Below are positions 8,371 through 17,951 of a stretch of 64,000 bases of DNA, piece by piece. Under the pieces are notes generated by a model, which saw nothing but the letters and a program-made list of their open reading frames with translations, did no database searches and was not told the DNA's origin. A program made the position numbers and the translations under genes. Within the stretch, counting starts at the first letter, position 1. Every line of letters starts with the position of its first letter. Source of the stretch: Calothrix sp. NIES-4105 (GTDB lineage: Bacteria; Cyanobacteriota; Cyanobacteriia; Cyanobacteriales; Nostocaceae); assembly GCF_002368415.1 (NCBI RefSeq), contig NZ_AP018290.1, forward strand, positions 9,167,717 through 9,231,716. Direction: 5' to 3'.

Positions 8371-8435
8371 AAGTTTCTACTCTATTTCATACCTCTCTAA
8401 GCTTTCGGCGCCATGCCTGTAAGCTGCATGAATTT
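8371..8435 (-). pseudogene. Tail of an AraC-family regulator (decayed copy)
   Basis: About 60 bp reading FMQLTGMAPKA on the minus strand, then a stop and further in-frame decay. It aligns closely with the 3' end of the larger AraC fragment at 8799-8862, including the shared downstream sequence GTAGAAACTT. It looks like the stub of a duplicated regulator gene whose remainder has been lost. Confidence 0.6.
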
Positions 8436-8506
8436 ATTAAGGTTATTTGCAATAACGACTTATGATTTGTAGCTGACGGGGCGCCTACCCCTAATAACAT
8501 AGACCA

Positions 8507-8700
8507 CTAACCGTCTTGCTGCCGATACCATTCGGGAGCAAGAGGCTCAATCTTCTTAATCCACTCGTTTTTGCCGTCGTTGTAAGCACCGATATCTGCT
8601 GGATGACGCGCGTAAACTTCTCGTTTTAAAGCTTCATATTCCGCGCAAACCTGCTTATGACTTCTTAGATAAGCACAGCAGTCATCGTCACCAAACTGTT
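8507..8700 (-). pseudogene. GrpB/UPF0157 family C-terminal remnant
   Basis: An open minus-strand stretch translates as QFGDDDCCAYLRSHKQVCAE, continuing YEALKREVYARHPADIGAY and KNEWIKKIEPLAPEWYRQQ to a TAG at 8507. The order (DYLR-H, YEALKRE, YNDGK) is that of the C-terminus of GrpB/UPF0157 nucleotidyltransferase-fold proteins. About 64 codons survive. The 5' portion and the start codon are missing, and AT-rich sequence follows. It is therefore a relic. Confidence 0.7.
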
Positions 8701-8810
8701 ATATTAAAATACATATTATAATTCTTAGCTCCCGAATTTATGGGAGATTGAGGGGATATAATTACTTGCAGTTTCATCTAAATCTCACTTCTAAAAAGAA
8801 GTTTCTACGT

Positions 8811-9134
8811 TTATTTTATAGCTCTGTAAGCTTTCGGTGCCATGCCTGTAAGTTGTCGAAACTGTTTACTCAAATGGCTGTGACTGTTAAACCCACATAA
8901 AAAAGCAATCTCCATAATCGAATGATCGCTCGCTTTCAATAACTGCTTCGCGCGTTGTACCCGTTGTTGGAGAAGATATTGATAAGGAGTTGTACCAAGA
9001 GATTTTTTAAACAGATAGCTGAAATGAAATTGACTAATACTTAGTAGGTCAGCTAAATCAATAAGCTTAATATCTTTATGTAAATGTTCGTGAATGTAAT
9101 CTAAAGTTTCTGCGTTTGCGCGCGATAAATGAAC
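8811..9134 (-). pseudogene. AraC-family regulator, 5'-truncated (DNA-binding domain only)
   Basis: A minus-strand open frame encodes the complete two-helix-turn-helix DNA-binding domain of an AraC/XylS regulator. It includes LADLLSISQFHFSYLFKKSLG, PYQYLLQQRVQRAKQLL, IMEIAFLCGFNSHSHLSKQFRQ and GMAPKAYR, ending in TAA at 8811. There is no start or N-terminal sensor domain: the upstream end runs into the 3' end of the ScyD/ScyE-like gene (overlap about 9076-9134), so a deletion has joined the two. A smaller second copy of the same tail lies 430 bp away. A short DNA-binding protein could in theory still be made, but no good start is seen. Confidence 0.75.
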
Positions 9135-10308
9135 CTACTCCAAATACAGCAAACGCCACTACAACCGATGCAGAGCTTGATTCAGGAACTTTTGCTTTTG
9201 GGTTAATCTTCAAAACTTGTCCAACTCCCGCACGATCCCCTTTACTTGAAACGTAAACTGCACCATCAGAACCTATAGTCAAAGCAGTTGCCGACTCTAG
9301 TCCATTACCACTAATAAGAGTCGTCCGAGTTCCATCAGGAGCTATTTGAATCAGTGAAGCATCTAAATTCCCTTTGAAAAATGCCTGATTGGCAAATTGT
9401 AAAGCATACAAATTGCCCTCAGTATCGAAAGCCAAGTCAGTGAGTTGCGTAAAGCCATCAGCGTAAACAGTCGCTTTACCATCAGAATCAACACGAAATA
9501 TATTTGCTTTACCTTCTGGGATGGGAACACCTGTCAATTGACTGACATATAAAGCCTTATCCGGACCAATTGCAACACCTGTGGGTACTGCTTGATATTT
9601 AACCTCTTGTGTAGGAGTAGTTAGGGTTTGGTCGGGAAACTCAACAAACGTCTTTAAATTACTACCATCAAGTTTTACACTTAAAACCTCGTTCCTATTT
9701 GCATTTGCAATATAAGCAGTATCACCCTCAATTGTAAAAGAGTAAGGATTGCTACCTACAAAACCATTAGGTAAAAGCACAGTTGGGTCTTTAGCAAATT
9801 CATAGCTAGAAATATCGGCAATACTTGTCAAAGCACCCGTGTTAAAGTCAACTTTATATAGCTCTCCAAAATTTGGAGAATTTGGTGGCGTATTGTTGTA
9901 ATTTACACCAGCAGAAAGACCAATTAGAAGGTAAGGATTTCCAGCAGCATCAAATTTGATATCGTTGGCACCAATTGCCTGACTGCTAGTAGGTGATAAT
10001 GCGTAAGACGGCAAATTTGTAATAACACGCTCTTGCTTACCGTCTTTAATTCTCGTTACAGCACCACTCGCACCAATACAAGCTTGCTGATCTGGAAAAT
10101 TAAATGATACATCACATAGCTGGTCTCCCCCCACACCTGCTTCGGTGACATAGAGACTACCATCGGGACTAAAACTAAGACCCCTGACGTTATCAAGACC
10201 GTCGGCAACAACACTAAACGATGCAGCTGTTGTTTTTGAAACAAAACCAGCAGCAAAACAAAAGGTCAAAGATGTAAAGCTTAAAACTACAAACTTCAGA
10301 ATAGACAT
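9076..10308 (-). CDS. ScyD/ScyE-family secreted protein with PEP-CTERM anchor
   Basis: A 410-residue protein with an N-terminal signal peptide (LKFVVLSFTSLTFCFAAGF) and a six-bladed beta-propeller-like body. Repeated blade motifs are FSPDGSLYVTEAG, FDAAGNPYLL, IGPDKALYVSQL, FDTEGNLYALQF and IGSDGAVYVSSKG. The C-terminus shows VPESSSASVVVAFAVFGVGSFIARKRR, a PEP-CTERM sorting signal (PES motif, hydrophobic helix, basic tail). It resembles the ScyD/ScyE proteins first described in the scytonemin cluster, but no other scytonemin gene is nearby, so a role in sunscreen synthesis is not implied. The last dozen residues run into the AraC remnant and are probably not native. Confidence 0.85.
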   Translation of the reverse strand: MSILKFVVLSFTSLTFCFAAGFVSKTTAASFSVVADGLDNVRGLSFSPDGSLYVTEAGVGGDQLCDVSFNFPDQQACIGASGAVTRIKDGKQERVITNLPSYALSPTSSQAIGANDIKFDAAGNPYLLIGLSAGVNYNNTPPNSPNFGELYKVDFNTGALTSIADISSYEFAKDPTVLLPNGFVGSNPYSFTIEGDTAYIANANRNEVLSVKLDGSNLKTFVEFPDQTLTTPTQEVKYQAVPTGVAIGPDKALYVSQLTGVPIPEGKANIFRVDSDGKATVYADGFTQLTDLAFDTEGNLYALQFANQAFFKGNLDASLIQIAPDGTRTTLISGNGLESATALTIGSDGAVYVSSKGDRAGVGQVLKINPKAKVPESSSASVVVAFAVFGVGSFIARKRRNFRLHSRTFT

Positions 10309-10789
10309 AAATAGTTAGAAATTAAGAATCAAGATATTCTTATTTCGATAAGTTGTGTATTTGTTCAAAATGTTATAAAAGATTACCATCAATTACAAGA
10401 GAATAAATTTCGATTACTTTGACATTTCTTTTGTTATTGTTTTCTTTAACTTTTTATTTTTCCAAATGATTAAGCTAGGAAAAAAACTATCTGTAAGTAT
10501 GCCTATGTTGTACACATGTACTGCTATGATAATGAAATAGTATTTAAGAACTATAAATGGGAGCGAGATAATATATTTAATTGTAATTATATTCACTTGC
10601 AAATGGTTTTTACCAATAATTTGAAACTTGACCACAATAATTTGATAGTTGATTAGTGAGTGTTTTATATAAACTGGAATTGTAATTTTCAAAAACAATA
10701 AGGCTTCTTCTTAATCTCCTTTGCTAGTTGGTAATTGACGAAATTCGCGCTTCGCCACGTTAGAATCTCAACAATGGATTTGAGTAATA
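10309..10789. other. AT-rich gap, no supported gene
   Basis: About 480 bp of strongly AT-rich DNA upstream of the ScyD/ScyE-like gene. The only open frame on the minus strand (10414-10698) is low-complexity Ile/Lys/Tyr-rich and has no family resemblance. It is best read as promoter region and spacer. No recognised repeat was seen. Confidence 0.5.
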
Positions 10790-11040
10790 CTAAGAATCTC
10801 TTTCTGCTCTTATTTGCTTTCCTGACTGATTAGCTGTTAAAGCTTGTATATTTCCTATAGCATCCTTTTCAAACTTAATTTTGGTATTAACTGCAACAGC
10901 AAAAAACTCAAGTTCTGAAATTGGAAAAAAGCAAAGTGGTGGTTGTTGGGCAAATTTAACAATAATCTTCCCATTATTGCTCGGTTTCCTATCGAGTTTA
11001 CAAACGAAATTCTTAGCGAACACAAACTTGCTGTTGACAT
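10790..11040 (-). pseudogene. Possible C-terminal relic of a serine hydrolase (DUF3471-like domain)
   Basis: The minus-strand frame ends with QQPPLCFFPISELEFFAV, NTKIKFEKDAIGNIQAL and NQSGKQIRAER. This follows the pattern of DUF3471 domains that close beta-lactamase-fold hydrolases (QP-x-x-FP-S-x-x-x-FF ... I-F-x-x-D-x-x-G ... QSG). The portion upstream of this is not recognisable, and no catalytic domain remains. The assignment rests on pattern only. The intact beta-lactamase-fold hydrolase at 22176-23288 lacks such a domain. Confidence 0.35.
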
Positions 11041-11129
11041 CGAGCGTTTCCAAGAATGCTTTGCCGCACATCAAGAAAAATCCAAGCACGCGCTTAAGTT
11101 TATTATTCATACATTTGAGGAGTCATTTA

Positions 11130-12018
11130 ATGAATAGAGATGATTTTCTTTCCTTGCTTGGCGCCATGCCCATAAAAGATTCTCTTAATTTCAACGTTAT
11201 CGAGGAAGTAGATTGTGGAACATTTGTTCGTAATAAGATTAGCTATTCTGCTGAAGTCGGAGAAACTATTAGTGCATTTCTTTGCATTCCAAAAGCAAAG
11301 CGTGCGCCACTTCCTGCCATTTACTGTTTTCATCAACATGCAGGAAATTGGCGCCTTGGTAAAAGCTCTCGTTGTGGGACTTGCTGGTTTGCCTGACCAA
11401 GCCTATGCAAAGCAATTAGCGGAAAGGCGATATATAACTTTAGCTCCCGATGCTATTTGTTTTGAAGAGAGAGCATGTCCAAATGACCCTATACTATATC
11501 ATGCTTCTCAACTTCACACAAGGTTGTTGAGAGGACAAACTTTACTGGCAAAGGTGCTATTTGATATCAGTGCTGGTATTGATTTACTTGAGAGTCTTGC
11601 AGAAGTAGATTCAACAAAAATTGGTTTTACTGGACATTCATATGGTGGTAGGACAGCATTATTTGCACCCGCATTTGACAAAAGAATTAAAGCCTCAGTT
11701 AGTAACTGCGGTTCTACCAATTTTAAGGAAATGTTAGCCCGAAACATTAAAATACAGTTTGATTATGTAGTTCCTAATTTTCTAGCTGATGGTGATGTTG
11801 AAGATGTTGTACGATTAGTAGAACCTTCTAGTCTGCTTATTCTTGGCGCCGATGATGATAAATTTAGTTTAAATACCGAAGACATTTTTAAATACGCTTC
11901 AAATGCATTTATTTATGGTACACTTGAACGACACATTTATTCCGGTAAGCACGCATTCCCTGAAGAGATGCGCTTGAAAGCATATACATTTTTAGATTAT
12001 CACCTTAATCATCAATAA
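11130..12018 (+). pseudogene. Dienelactone hydrolase-family alpha/beta hydrolase, frameshifted
   Basis: ATG at 11130 is preceded by GAGGAG at 11117-11122. The first frame reads MNRDDFLSLLGAMP...YCFHQHAGNWRLGKS and then loses homology. The second frame continues from about 11360 with VVGLAGLPDQAYAKQLAERRY, PDAICFEERACPNDP, the nucleophile GHSYGGR, the acid region GADDDKF and the His region GKHAFP. One extra base near 11355-11370 explains the shift. Joined, it is a full-length hydrolase of about 295 residues with all three catalytic residues. It is either a recent pseudogene or a sequencing error. The substrate is unknown. Confidence 0.8.
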
Positions 12019-12201
12019 ATGTTAGAATTTTTTAAGAATGTGATACTGAATCAGTTATTACAATTTTGCAGCAAGTATAATTTGCATTCTGGTATGAACT
12101 CCTGTAACTTTACACTACAATCATAATACAGAAATGATCTAGGTTAGTTAAATGAATGTTCAAATAGCAATAGTTATATCGTTGTTTCAAATGTCGTATT
12201 T

Positions 12202-12861
12202 TTAAGATTGAAAGTACAGCAGTTGAGGAAGTTTGTACATATTGTTAAAAACAATTTTTGCTCCTTTCTCAGTCAGAGCGGCGCCATCGTGGTGGTCGTG
12301 AGCATAGCCAAAAACGGTCATTCCTGCTGCGTATGCTGCTTGCACACCTGGCGCAGAATCTTCAATTACAACACAATTTTGTGGATTTGTGTTCATCTGC
12401 TGGGCTGCATAAAGATATATATCGGGAAAAGGCTTGGGGCGAGCAACATCATTAGCACTATATAAGTTTCCCTGAAATTTATGTATAAGTCCAGTTAAAT
12501 TTAAGACTAGCTGAATATGACGGTGGTTGCTATTTGATGCAACACATTTTGGTAATGTAATTTGCTCTAATGTTTCGGTAATACCTGAAACTGGCTGTAG
12601 TTCTTGCTGGAATGCGGCAAATTCTCGCTCCTTGCAACGTTCAAAAAAATTAGGAGGAAGTGGTTTGCCGTAGGATTGCTCAATAATTTCTAAACAGGTT
12701 TTAAGGGACTTTCCTTTAAATTGTCGATTTATTTCTGCATAAGTAATAGGAAAACCAACTTCAGTGAGCATTTCCGCAAAAATGCGATTCAATATTGGTT
12801 CGCTATCAACCAACACTCCATCGCAATCAAAAATTACAAGCTCGAACTGAGTTGTATTCAT
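12202..12861 (-). CDS. HAD-superfamily phosphatase (subfamily IA)
   Basis: A 219-residue HAD hydrolase with all four motifs: I = IFDCDGVLVDSEP (Asp nucleophile, near residue 11), II = SNSNHR, III = KPFPDIY (Lys of RPKP) and IV = VIEDSAPGV. The helical cap between residues 15 and 85 is the variable C1 cap seen in YieH/GPP/beta-phosphoglucomutase relatives. It probably dephosphorylates a sugar phosphate or similar small metabolite in the cytoplasm. Neighbours give no hint of substrate. Confidence 0.88.
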   Translation of the reverse strand: MNTTQFELVIFDCDGVLVDSEPILNRIFAEMLTEVGFPITYAEINRQFKGKSLKTCLEIIEQSYGKPLPPNFFERCKEREFAAFQQELQPVSGITETLEQITLPKCVASNSNHRHIQLVLNLTGLIHKFQGNLYSANDVARPKPFPDIYLYAAQQMNTNPQNCVVIEDSAPGVQAAYAAGMTVFGYAHDHHDGAALTEKGAKIVFNNMYKLPQLLYFQS

Positions 12862-13006
12862 ATTATTGTCTTAAATGTATAATTATACAGCAGATTGCGT
12901 GTACATACAATACATGTAGACAATGGGAGCAATTGCCTAGTCTCTACAAGGTTTCGGGCATTATGTCACGTACTTCATACACCTGAAATATGCTGTAAGT
13001 GTCTTT

Positions 13007-14110
13007 GTGGATAACTATGATATGGAACTTAGAAGGAAAAGGTATTTTAAGCTTAGTTCACAAATTGCTCAATTGGATAATGCACAATTGTGTTCTCTGT
13101 TGGATAATAAGAAGTCAAATGAGTCAAGTACAGGTTGGGGTCAAAATCAGGTTATAGTTTTTGGACAATCTAAAGTCTTTGTAAAACGTATTCCGGTTAC
13201 GAACCTTGAATATAACAATCTATTCTCTACCAAAAACTTCTATAACCTGCCGACATCTTTTAATTACGGTTTTGGTTCCACTGGTTTTGGAGTCTTCCGT
13301 GAGCTTATTACTTGTATCAAAACAACTCATTGGGTATTAGAGGAAGCAATTACGACTTTCCCACTAATGTACCATTATCGGATTGTGCCTTTTTTCGGGC
13401 GCCGTGCAAATAGTGTAAATATGGAACAATGGGGTAATAATACTAACGTTCAAAACTATGTATTAGATAGAGCAAATGCTAACTATGAGTTAGTTATCTT
13501 CCTAGAATACATACCATATGTTCTGGATAAATGGCTACAAGAAAACAAGAGTAAACTTGAAAAATCTCTAGATGACTTACGCGCGACGATTGACTTTTTG
13601 AGGAAATCAGGAATTATTCACTTCGACGCGCATTTTCAAAATATTCTCACCGATGGTGAGCAAATATATTTGACAGATTTTGGTTTGGTACTTGATAAAA
13701 GTTTTGCGTTAACGAATGAAGAAGAGTCTTTCTTTGAGCAAAATACATTTTATGACTATGGAGAAGTTTTGCGGAATATTGGTCATCTGATTTGGGCGCC
13801 TTATAATTCATGTTCGGAAGACGATAAACACAGGATAAGGCAAAAATATGGCATTAAAGAAGGCTTAAAACACTATGAACTGCGCTCTATATTACTCGAC
13901 AACATTGAACAAATACATGTTGATGGAATTATGAAGTTAGATGAATATTATGTTGCCACTATCGTCAAATATCGTAGCATCATTGCCCTAATGCAAGACT
14001 TCTTTGCTGAGATGTGGGATAATGAAAAGAAGGATACAAAACTTCCAGAAGCAAAACTACGGCGCCTGCTTGAAGAAACAGGGTTTATTTCTGGTAATGA
14101 ATTTATATGA
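13007..14110 (+). CDS. Protein-kinase-like phosphotransferase
   Basis: A 367-residue protein with an eukaryotic-like/aminoglycoside kinase fold. A lysine lies in VFVKRI (about residue 64), the catalytic loop is IIHFDAHFQNIL (H-x-D-x-x-x-x-N, about residue 204), and TDFGLV is the metal-binding DFG. The activation and C-lobe follow with DYGEVLRNIGHL. The start is uncertain: GTG at 13007 or ATG at 13022 (MELRRKRYF), both without a strong ribosome-binding site. The stop overlaps the start of the following MFS gene by 4 bp (ATGA), so the two are translationally coupled. This suggests modification of a small molecule exported by the neighbour, or regulation. The substrate is unknown. Confidence 0.75.
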   Translation: MDNYDMELRRKRYFKLSSQIAQLDNAQLCSLLDNKKSNESSTGWGQNQVIVFGQSKVFVKRIPVTNLEYNNLFSTKNFYNLPTSFNYGFGSTGFGVFRELITCIKTTHWVLEEAITTFPLMYHYRIVPFFGRRANSVNMEQWGNNTNVQNYVLDRANANYELVIFLEYIPYVLDKWLQENKSKLEKSLDDLRATIDFLRKSGIIHFDAHFQNILTDGEQIYLTDFGLVLDKSFALTNEEESFFEQNTFYDYGEVLRNIGHLIWAPYNSCSEDDKHRIRQKYGIKEGLKHYELRSILLDNIEQIHVDGIMKLDEYYVATIVKYRSIIALMQDFFAEMWDNEKKDTKLPEAKLRRLLEETGFISGNEFI

Positions 14111-15291
14111 AATCTAATATTCGCCTAATACCAATAATTAGCTTAATCGTAGCAGAATCGTTGTCCTTGTTAGGAAACCAAATCGCAGCTGTTGCAATTC
14201 CAATACTAGTATTACAATATACTGATTCTCCCTTGATTGCTGGAATTGCTAGTACTGGTAACGTAGTTCCAATAGTATTGGCGGCAATTTTTGGCGGACG
14301 CACGATTGATAAATTTGGCGCCTGGCATATAAGCGTGTTGGCGGATATACTAAGTTTTTTTTCTGTTCTCGCTTTGCCATTAGCGTTTATTTATTTTGAT
14401 CAAGTTTCTCCATTGTTGATTTTTGTATTAGTATTCTTAGGAGCGCTGTTTGACCCAACGGGAGCATCAGCTAGACAAACACTTGTACCAAGTTTGGCTT
14501 CTTTATCAAATACATCATTACAAAAAATCAATTCGTGGCGAGGAGGACTTGAAAACGGCGCCGATTTTCTCGGCCCTGTTATTGGCGTTGGTTTAATTAG
14601 TATGATTGGAGTTATCAATACATTTTTTATTAATGCTGCTACTTTTTTGCTGTGTGCGGGCATATTTTTAATAGCAGTACCAAAACGAGTCAAAGCGTCA
14701 ATAAGCAATGAAAAAGCTACACTATCGGGTATAAATTTTATCTTTAAACACCCTCAAATCAGACCTTTAGCAATTGTCGGTATGGTCGCAAATTCTGTCA
14801 TCCTGCCATTTTTGAGCTTACTTTTACCTGTATTGGCAACGGTTAAGTTTAGAAGCAATACATTACTTGGCATTTCTCTATCAGTATTTGGGTTAGCAGC
14901 AACAATTGGTGCAGCATCTTTCTCACTACTATCTAATAAGTTTTCTCGTTCAGCTATTTATTATGGTGGGTTGCTTGTAACAGGAGGTTCTATTATTCTC
15001 GGCGCCTTTGCCACTAATCAATATGGAGTCATATTATCTGCAGGTTTGGCTGGTTTGTTATTAGGAGCGGGTAATCCTTTATCGCAAACAATTTTACTTG
15101 AAGTTACACCAGAAAGAATCGCGGGAAAAGTGTTTACCTCATTTAACGCCATTCATTTTATTGGCGGTCCAGTCGGTTTGCTGTTGGCTGGCATGATGAC
15201 CGAGTTGTCAAGTGTTGAACTGGTTCTTATGCAAGCAGGTGGTTTGCTGATGGTATTAGCTATTTTTGGCTGGTATCGTTTACCACTGTAA
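14107..15291 (+). CDS. MFS transporter
   Basis: A 394-residue membrane protein with about 12 hydrophobic segments in the two-six-helix MFS layout. The first helix (IIVAESLSLLGNQIAAVAIPILVLQ) and the loop GGRTIDKFGAWH resemble the macrolide/multidrug efflux type (MefA-like) MFS permeases. It overlaps the upstream kinase-like gene by 4 bp and is followed 72 bp later by a phosphotransferase-fold gene. The cluster thus pairs an exporter with small-molecule kinases, a resistance-like arrangement. The substrate cannot be told. Confidence 0.85.
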   Translation: MKSNIRLIPIISLIVAESLSLLGNQIAAVAIPILVLQYTDSPLIAGIASTGNVVPIVLAAIFGGRTIDKFGAWHISVLADILSFFSVLALPLAFIYFDQVSPLLIFVLVFLGALFDPTGASARQTLVPSLASLSNTSLQKINSWRGGLENGADFLGPVIGVGLISMIGVINTFFINAATFLLCAGIFLIAVPKRVKASISNEKATLSGINFIFKHPQIRPLAIVGMVANSVILPFLSLLLPVLATVKFRSNTLLGISLSVFGLAATIGAASFSLLSNKFSRSAIYYGGLLVTGGSIILGAFATNQYGVILSAGLAGLLLGAGNPLSQTILLEVTPERIAGKVFTSFNAIHFIGGPVGLLLAGMMTELSSVELVLMQAGGLLMVLAIFGWYRLPL

Positions 15292-15363
15292 TTCCAAAAT
15301 CGCAGTTAAACATTTTGTATTATGTTGTAGTATGGTAAAGAAAGTATATTTTGTCTTTCCCCT

Positions 15364-16278
15364 ATGCCCAATGACAAACCAAATCGTTCTATCCTGACGA
15401 AGCGCGCGGTCAATGCATCAGTGGCTGTTGCGTCTAGTTATGGCATTAATATTGATGACCCACATATATTAGCTGATGCTTATTCCGTCAGAATTCATTT
15501 ACGACCGGCACCTATAGTTGCCCGTGTGAGTACTATTACTTGTGTGTTGCGTTCGCCAATAGATGCTTGGCTAGCAAGAGAAATATCTGTTTCTGAATTT
15601 CTTTTATCGAAAGGCGCCCCAGTGGTTCCACCCAGTGATTTGTTACCAGCACGGCCTCATCATCACGATGGTCTATGTATGAGTTTTTGGCGTTACGTTC
15701 AACCTGTATCTGATGAAGTACCAAAATCTGCTGTAGTTGGAGAAATGCTAGGAGAGTTACATAGTGTTCTGCGGAATTACCAAAGCGAGTTGCCATTTTT
15801 GGCGCCACCACTCAATGATATTCCACGGGGACTTGACCGACTTGATAGCATTGGTAATATTGTGAATAAAAGTGACCTCGTAATATTGCGAGAAGCTTAC
15901 GATAAGTTGCTACTTCAGGTGAAAAATGATTCAGGCGATTTTTTGCAACCAATACATGGTGATGGACATGCTCATAATTTAATTCCGACAATGAAAGGAT
16001 TACTTTGGAATGATTTTGAGGATACTTGTTTCGGTTCTATTGCTTGGGATTTGATAAACCTTGATGATGAAGGAAGAGCCACTTATCCAAATGCTCCTGA
16101 TTCTAAAGTACTAGAACCGTATCATAAACTGCGACAACTTCATGGGATTGTCTGGGTTTATGCATTGCTGCCAGAATTTCCAGATTGGCTTGAACCTGTT
16201 AAGGTTATGCTCAACGACATAAGAGCGCGATTGTCAATAAAAGATGTAACTAAAAAAATGACTTTGGAAAATATTTAA
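15364..16278 (+). CDS. Aminoglycoside phosphotransferase-family protein
   Basis: A 304-residue kinase-fold protein of the APH family. The Brenner-type loop is PIHGDGHAHNLIP (H-G-D-x-x-x-x-N) near residue 200, and the metal site is LLWNDFEDTCFGSIAWDL. The N-terminal lobe is short, with IVARVST in the strand that normally carries the ATP-contacting lysine, replaced here by Arg. Substrates of this family range from antibiotics to homoserine, choline and sugars, so resistance should not be assumed. It lies downstream of the kinase-like/MFS pair on the same strand. Confidence 0.8.
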   Translation: MPNDKPNRSILTKRAVNASVAVASSYGINIDDPHILADAYSVRIHLRPAPIVARVSTITCVLRSPIDAWLAREISVSEFLLSKGAPVVPPSDLLPARPHHHDGLCMSFWRYVQPVSDEVPKSAVVGEMLGELHSVLRNYQSELPFLAPPLNDIPRGLDRLDSIGNIVNKSDLVILREAYDKLLLQVKNDSGDFLQPIHGDGHAHNLIPTMKGLLWNDFEDTCFGSIAWDLINLDDEGRATYPNAPDSKVLEPYHKLRQLHGIVWVYALLPEFPDWLEPVKVMLNDIRARLSIKDVTKKMTLENI

Positions 16279-16480
16279 TTTATGCCTTGTAGCATAGGCG
16301 TCCCGCCTCGGCAGTGTACGAATTTTTACCTTATTAGGCGCAGAGAACACAGAGAGAGGGATGAACAACGCTCGTCACAAAGAAAGAATTATTTGTTTGT
16401 TATGCCCTTTGGTAGTGGCGCCGTCTTACAAAACTTTTGTGTAATTATAGCTTATACTACTGATGTGAGGTAAAAGCTAA

Positions 16481-16969
16481 ATGACACTCACACAAATATG
16501 GCGATTTCTAACAATTATGCTGGCTTCCTTTAGCCTTAGCTTGTCTATGGCACATCTATTAGAATTGCCGCAGAGGATGAAATTTGACCAGCAACTTTGG
16601 GTTAGAGTGACAGTTTTTGAAAATGTTTATCGGCTATTTGGCTCAGTTGGCGCCTTTTTTGAAGTTAGTGCAATTTTTATGGCGATTGTGCTATCGTATC
16701 TTGTGCGTAAACGAAGTTCGACTTTTTATTGGACGTTGGGTGGGACAGTTCTTTTAACTATAGCATTAGTAAGTTGGATAATATTTGTCGCACCAATGAA
16801 TGCAGAATTTGCTAAATGGTTGACAAACCCAGTTCCATTAGACTGGACGAGATATCGCAACCAATGGGAGTACGCACATGCAATAAATGCTATTATCAAA
16901 ATCATTGGATTCAGTTTGCTGGTGCTTTCTGTAACTATTGAAACACCGACGAGGAAAAGAGTTCATTAA
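16481..16969 (+). CDS. DUF1772-like integral membrane protein
   Basis: A 162-residue protein with four hydrophobic segments (about residues 6-26, 55-75, 82-103 and 138-158). It has the paired motifs MAHLLELPQRM near the N-terminus and YRNQWEYAHA before the last helix. The same pair recurs in the paralogue at 18428-18931. The layout matches DUF1772/anthrone-oxygenase-like four-helix membrane proteins, whose role in bacteria is unsettled. It starts a short cluster of similar proteins. Confidence 0.7.
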   Translation: MTLTQIWRFLTIMLASFSLSLSMAHLLELPQRMKFDQQLWVRVTVFENVYRLFGSVGAFFEVSAIFMAIVLSYLVRKRSSTFYWTLGGTVLLTIALVSWIIFVAPMNAEFAKWLTNPVPLDWTRYRNQWEYAHAINAIIKIIGFSLLVLSVTIETPTRKRVH

Positions 16970-17098
16970 ACTTGATCACAAGAATTTGATAGTTTCACAA
17001 GAATTTGATAGCGCTATTATGAGTAATGTTTCTAACCTGTAATGGTGTGTATAATAATCGCGCATTGGCGCCATTCGCTATTAGCTTTATGAGTTTTT

Positions 17099-17381
17099 AT
17101 GTTTGCATTGAAACTTTTCATCGCACTAGGGTCTGGCTTAATTGCCGGAGTCTTTTTCGCCTTCTCAACTTTTGTAATGCAAGCGCTTGCGAAACTTCCA
17201 CCAGCACAGGGTATAATTCAACGAAGCATTAGCGAAAGTTAAACCAGAAAGTACTGATGGCGCCAGTTTATGGGCCAACTACCTGAAAGAGTGGGTTTTT
17301 TGGAACCACGTTAGAACTTCGAGTGCGCTTGTAGCCGCAGCATTACTCACGATAGCACTCCGAAATGAAGGCGCAATGTAA
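17099..17381 (+). pseudogene. DUF1772-family protein with internal deletion
   Basis: ATG at 17099 opens MFALKLFIALGSGLIAGVFF, then AFSTFVMQALAKLPPAQG, a typical DUF1772 first half. After IIQ the frame breaks at about 17220, and the other frame supplies NEALAKVKPESTDGASLW...YLKEWVFWNHVRTSSALVAAALLTIALR, the canonical C-terminus, ending in TAA at 17379. The middle of the protein (the second and third helices, perhaps 50-60 residues) is missing. This is a deletion pseudogene rather than a simple frameshift. Confidence 0.8.
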
Positions 17382-17506
17382 GTAGATGCATATGGCAAAA
17401 TTTAGATGACGGTAATTGCGTTTCCAAATACGAGAAAATCTTGAACGCAACAAAACAGAGTTGGAAGAGTAAGACCTTTACCATCTTCATCCCAAAGGAG
17501 TCCTTT

Positions 17507-17890
17507 ATGCAAATCACTTCTTCAGCCATCTCGCTCAATGTCGATGATGTTACAGCATCAGCTAATTTTGTTAAGCAACACTTTGGCTTTAATGAAGATA
17601 TGTCAGCCGATGGCTTTGTGTCTCTTTCTAGGCAAGACGCTGGTTTTAACCTTATTTTCCTTCAAACTGGGCTGAAAAGTTTTAAACCAATCCATATGCG
17701 TGGACATCGCGCGGACGGTTTGCTAATTGTTTTCGTGGTCGATAATATTGATGGCGAGTATGAACGATTACAAGCTTTATGTGTAACAATTATAACGCCA
17801 ATTGAAACAGAATCTTGGGGCGAGAGGTATTTTCAGGTCAAAGACCCAAATGGTGTGATTATTCAACTCGTCCAATGGATGACCGCGTAA
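17507..17890 (+). CDS. Glyoxalase/bleomycin-resistance (VOC) family protein
   Basis: A 127-residue VOC-fold protein. It starts MQITSSAISLNVDDVTASANFVKQHFGF and ends ERYFQVKDPNGVIIQLVQW, with the two beta-alpha-beta-beta-beta modules expected. The start at 17507 is set by a strong AAGGAG six bases upstream of ATG; an in-frame extension upstream has no family support. Metal ligands cannot be assigned with certainty, apart from the Gln near the end. Whether it is an enzyme or a binding protein is open. It sits among DUF1772-like genes. Confidence 0.85.
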   Translation: MQITSSAISLNVDDVTASANFVKQHFGFNEDMSADGFVSLSRQDAGFNLIFLQTGLKSFKPIHMRGHRADGLLIVFVVDNIDGEYERLQALCVTIITPIETESWGERYFQVKDPNGVIIQLVQWMTA

Positions 17891-17951
17891 GTTGTATTAT
17901 TTTTGGCGCCAATATCCAAAATTAAATAGCCATAATTTACAGGAGTGTATT

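Noticed and set aside
9076-10308. Scytonemin biosynthesis cluster
   Set aside because: Only a single ScyD/ScyE-like propeller is present; no scyA, scyB, scyC or aromatic amino acid genes are nearby.
10414-10698. A 94-residue minus-strand open frame
   Set aside because: Very rich in Ile, Lys, Tyr and Phe from AT-rich DNA, with no ribosome-binding site and no family resemblance.
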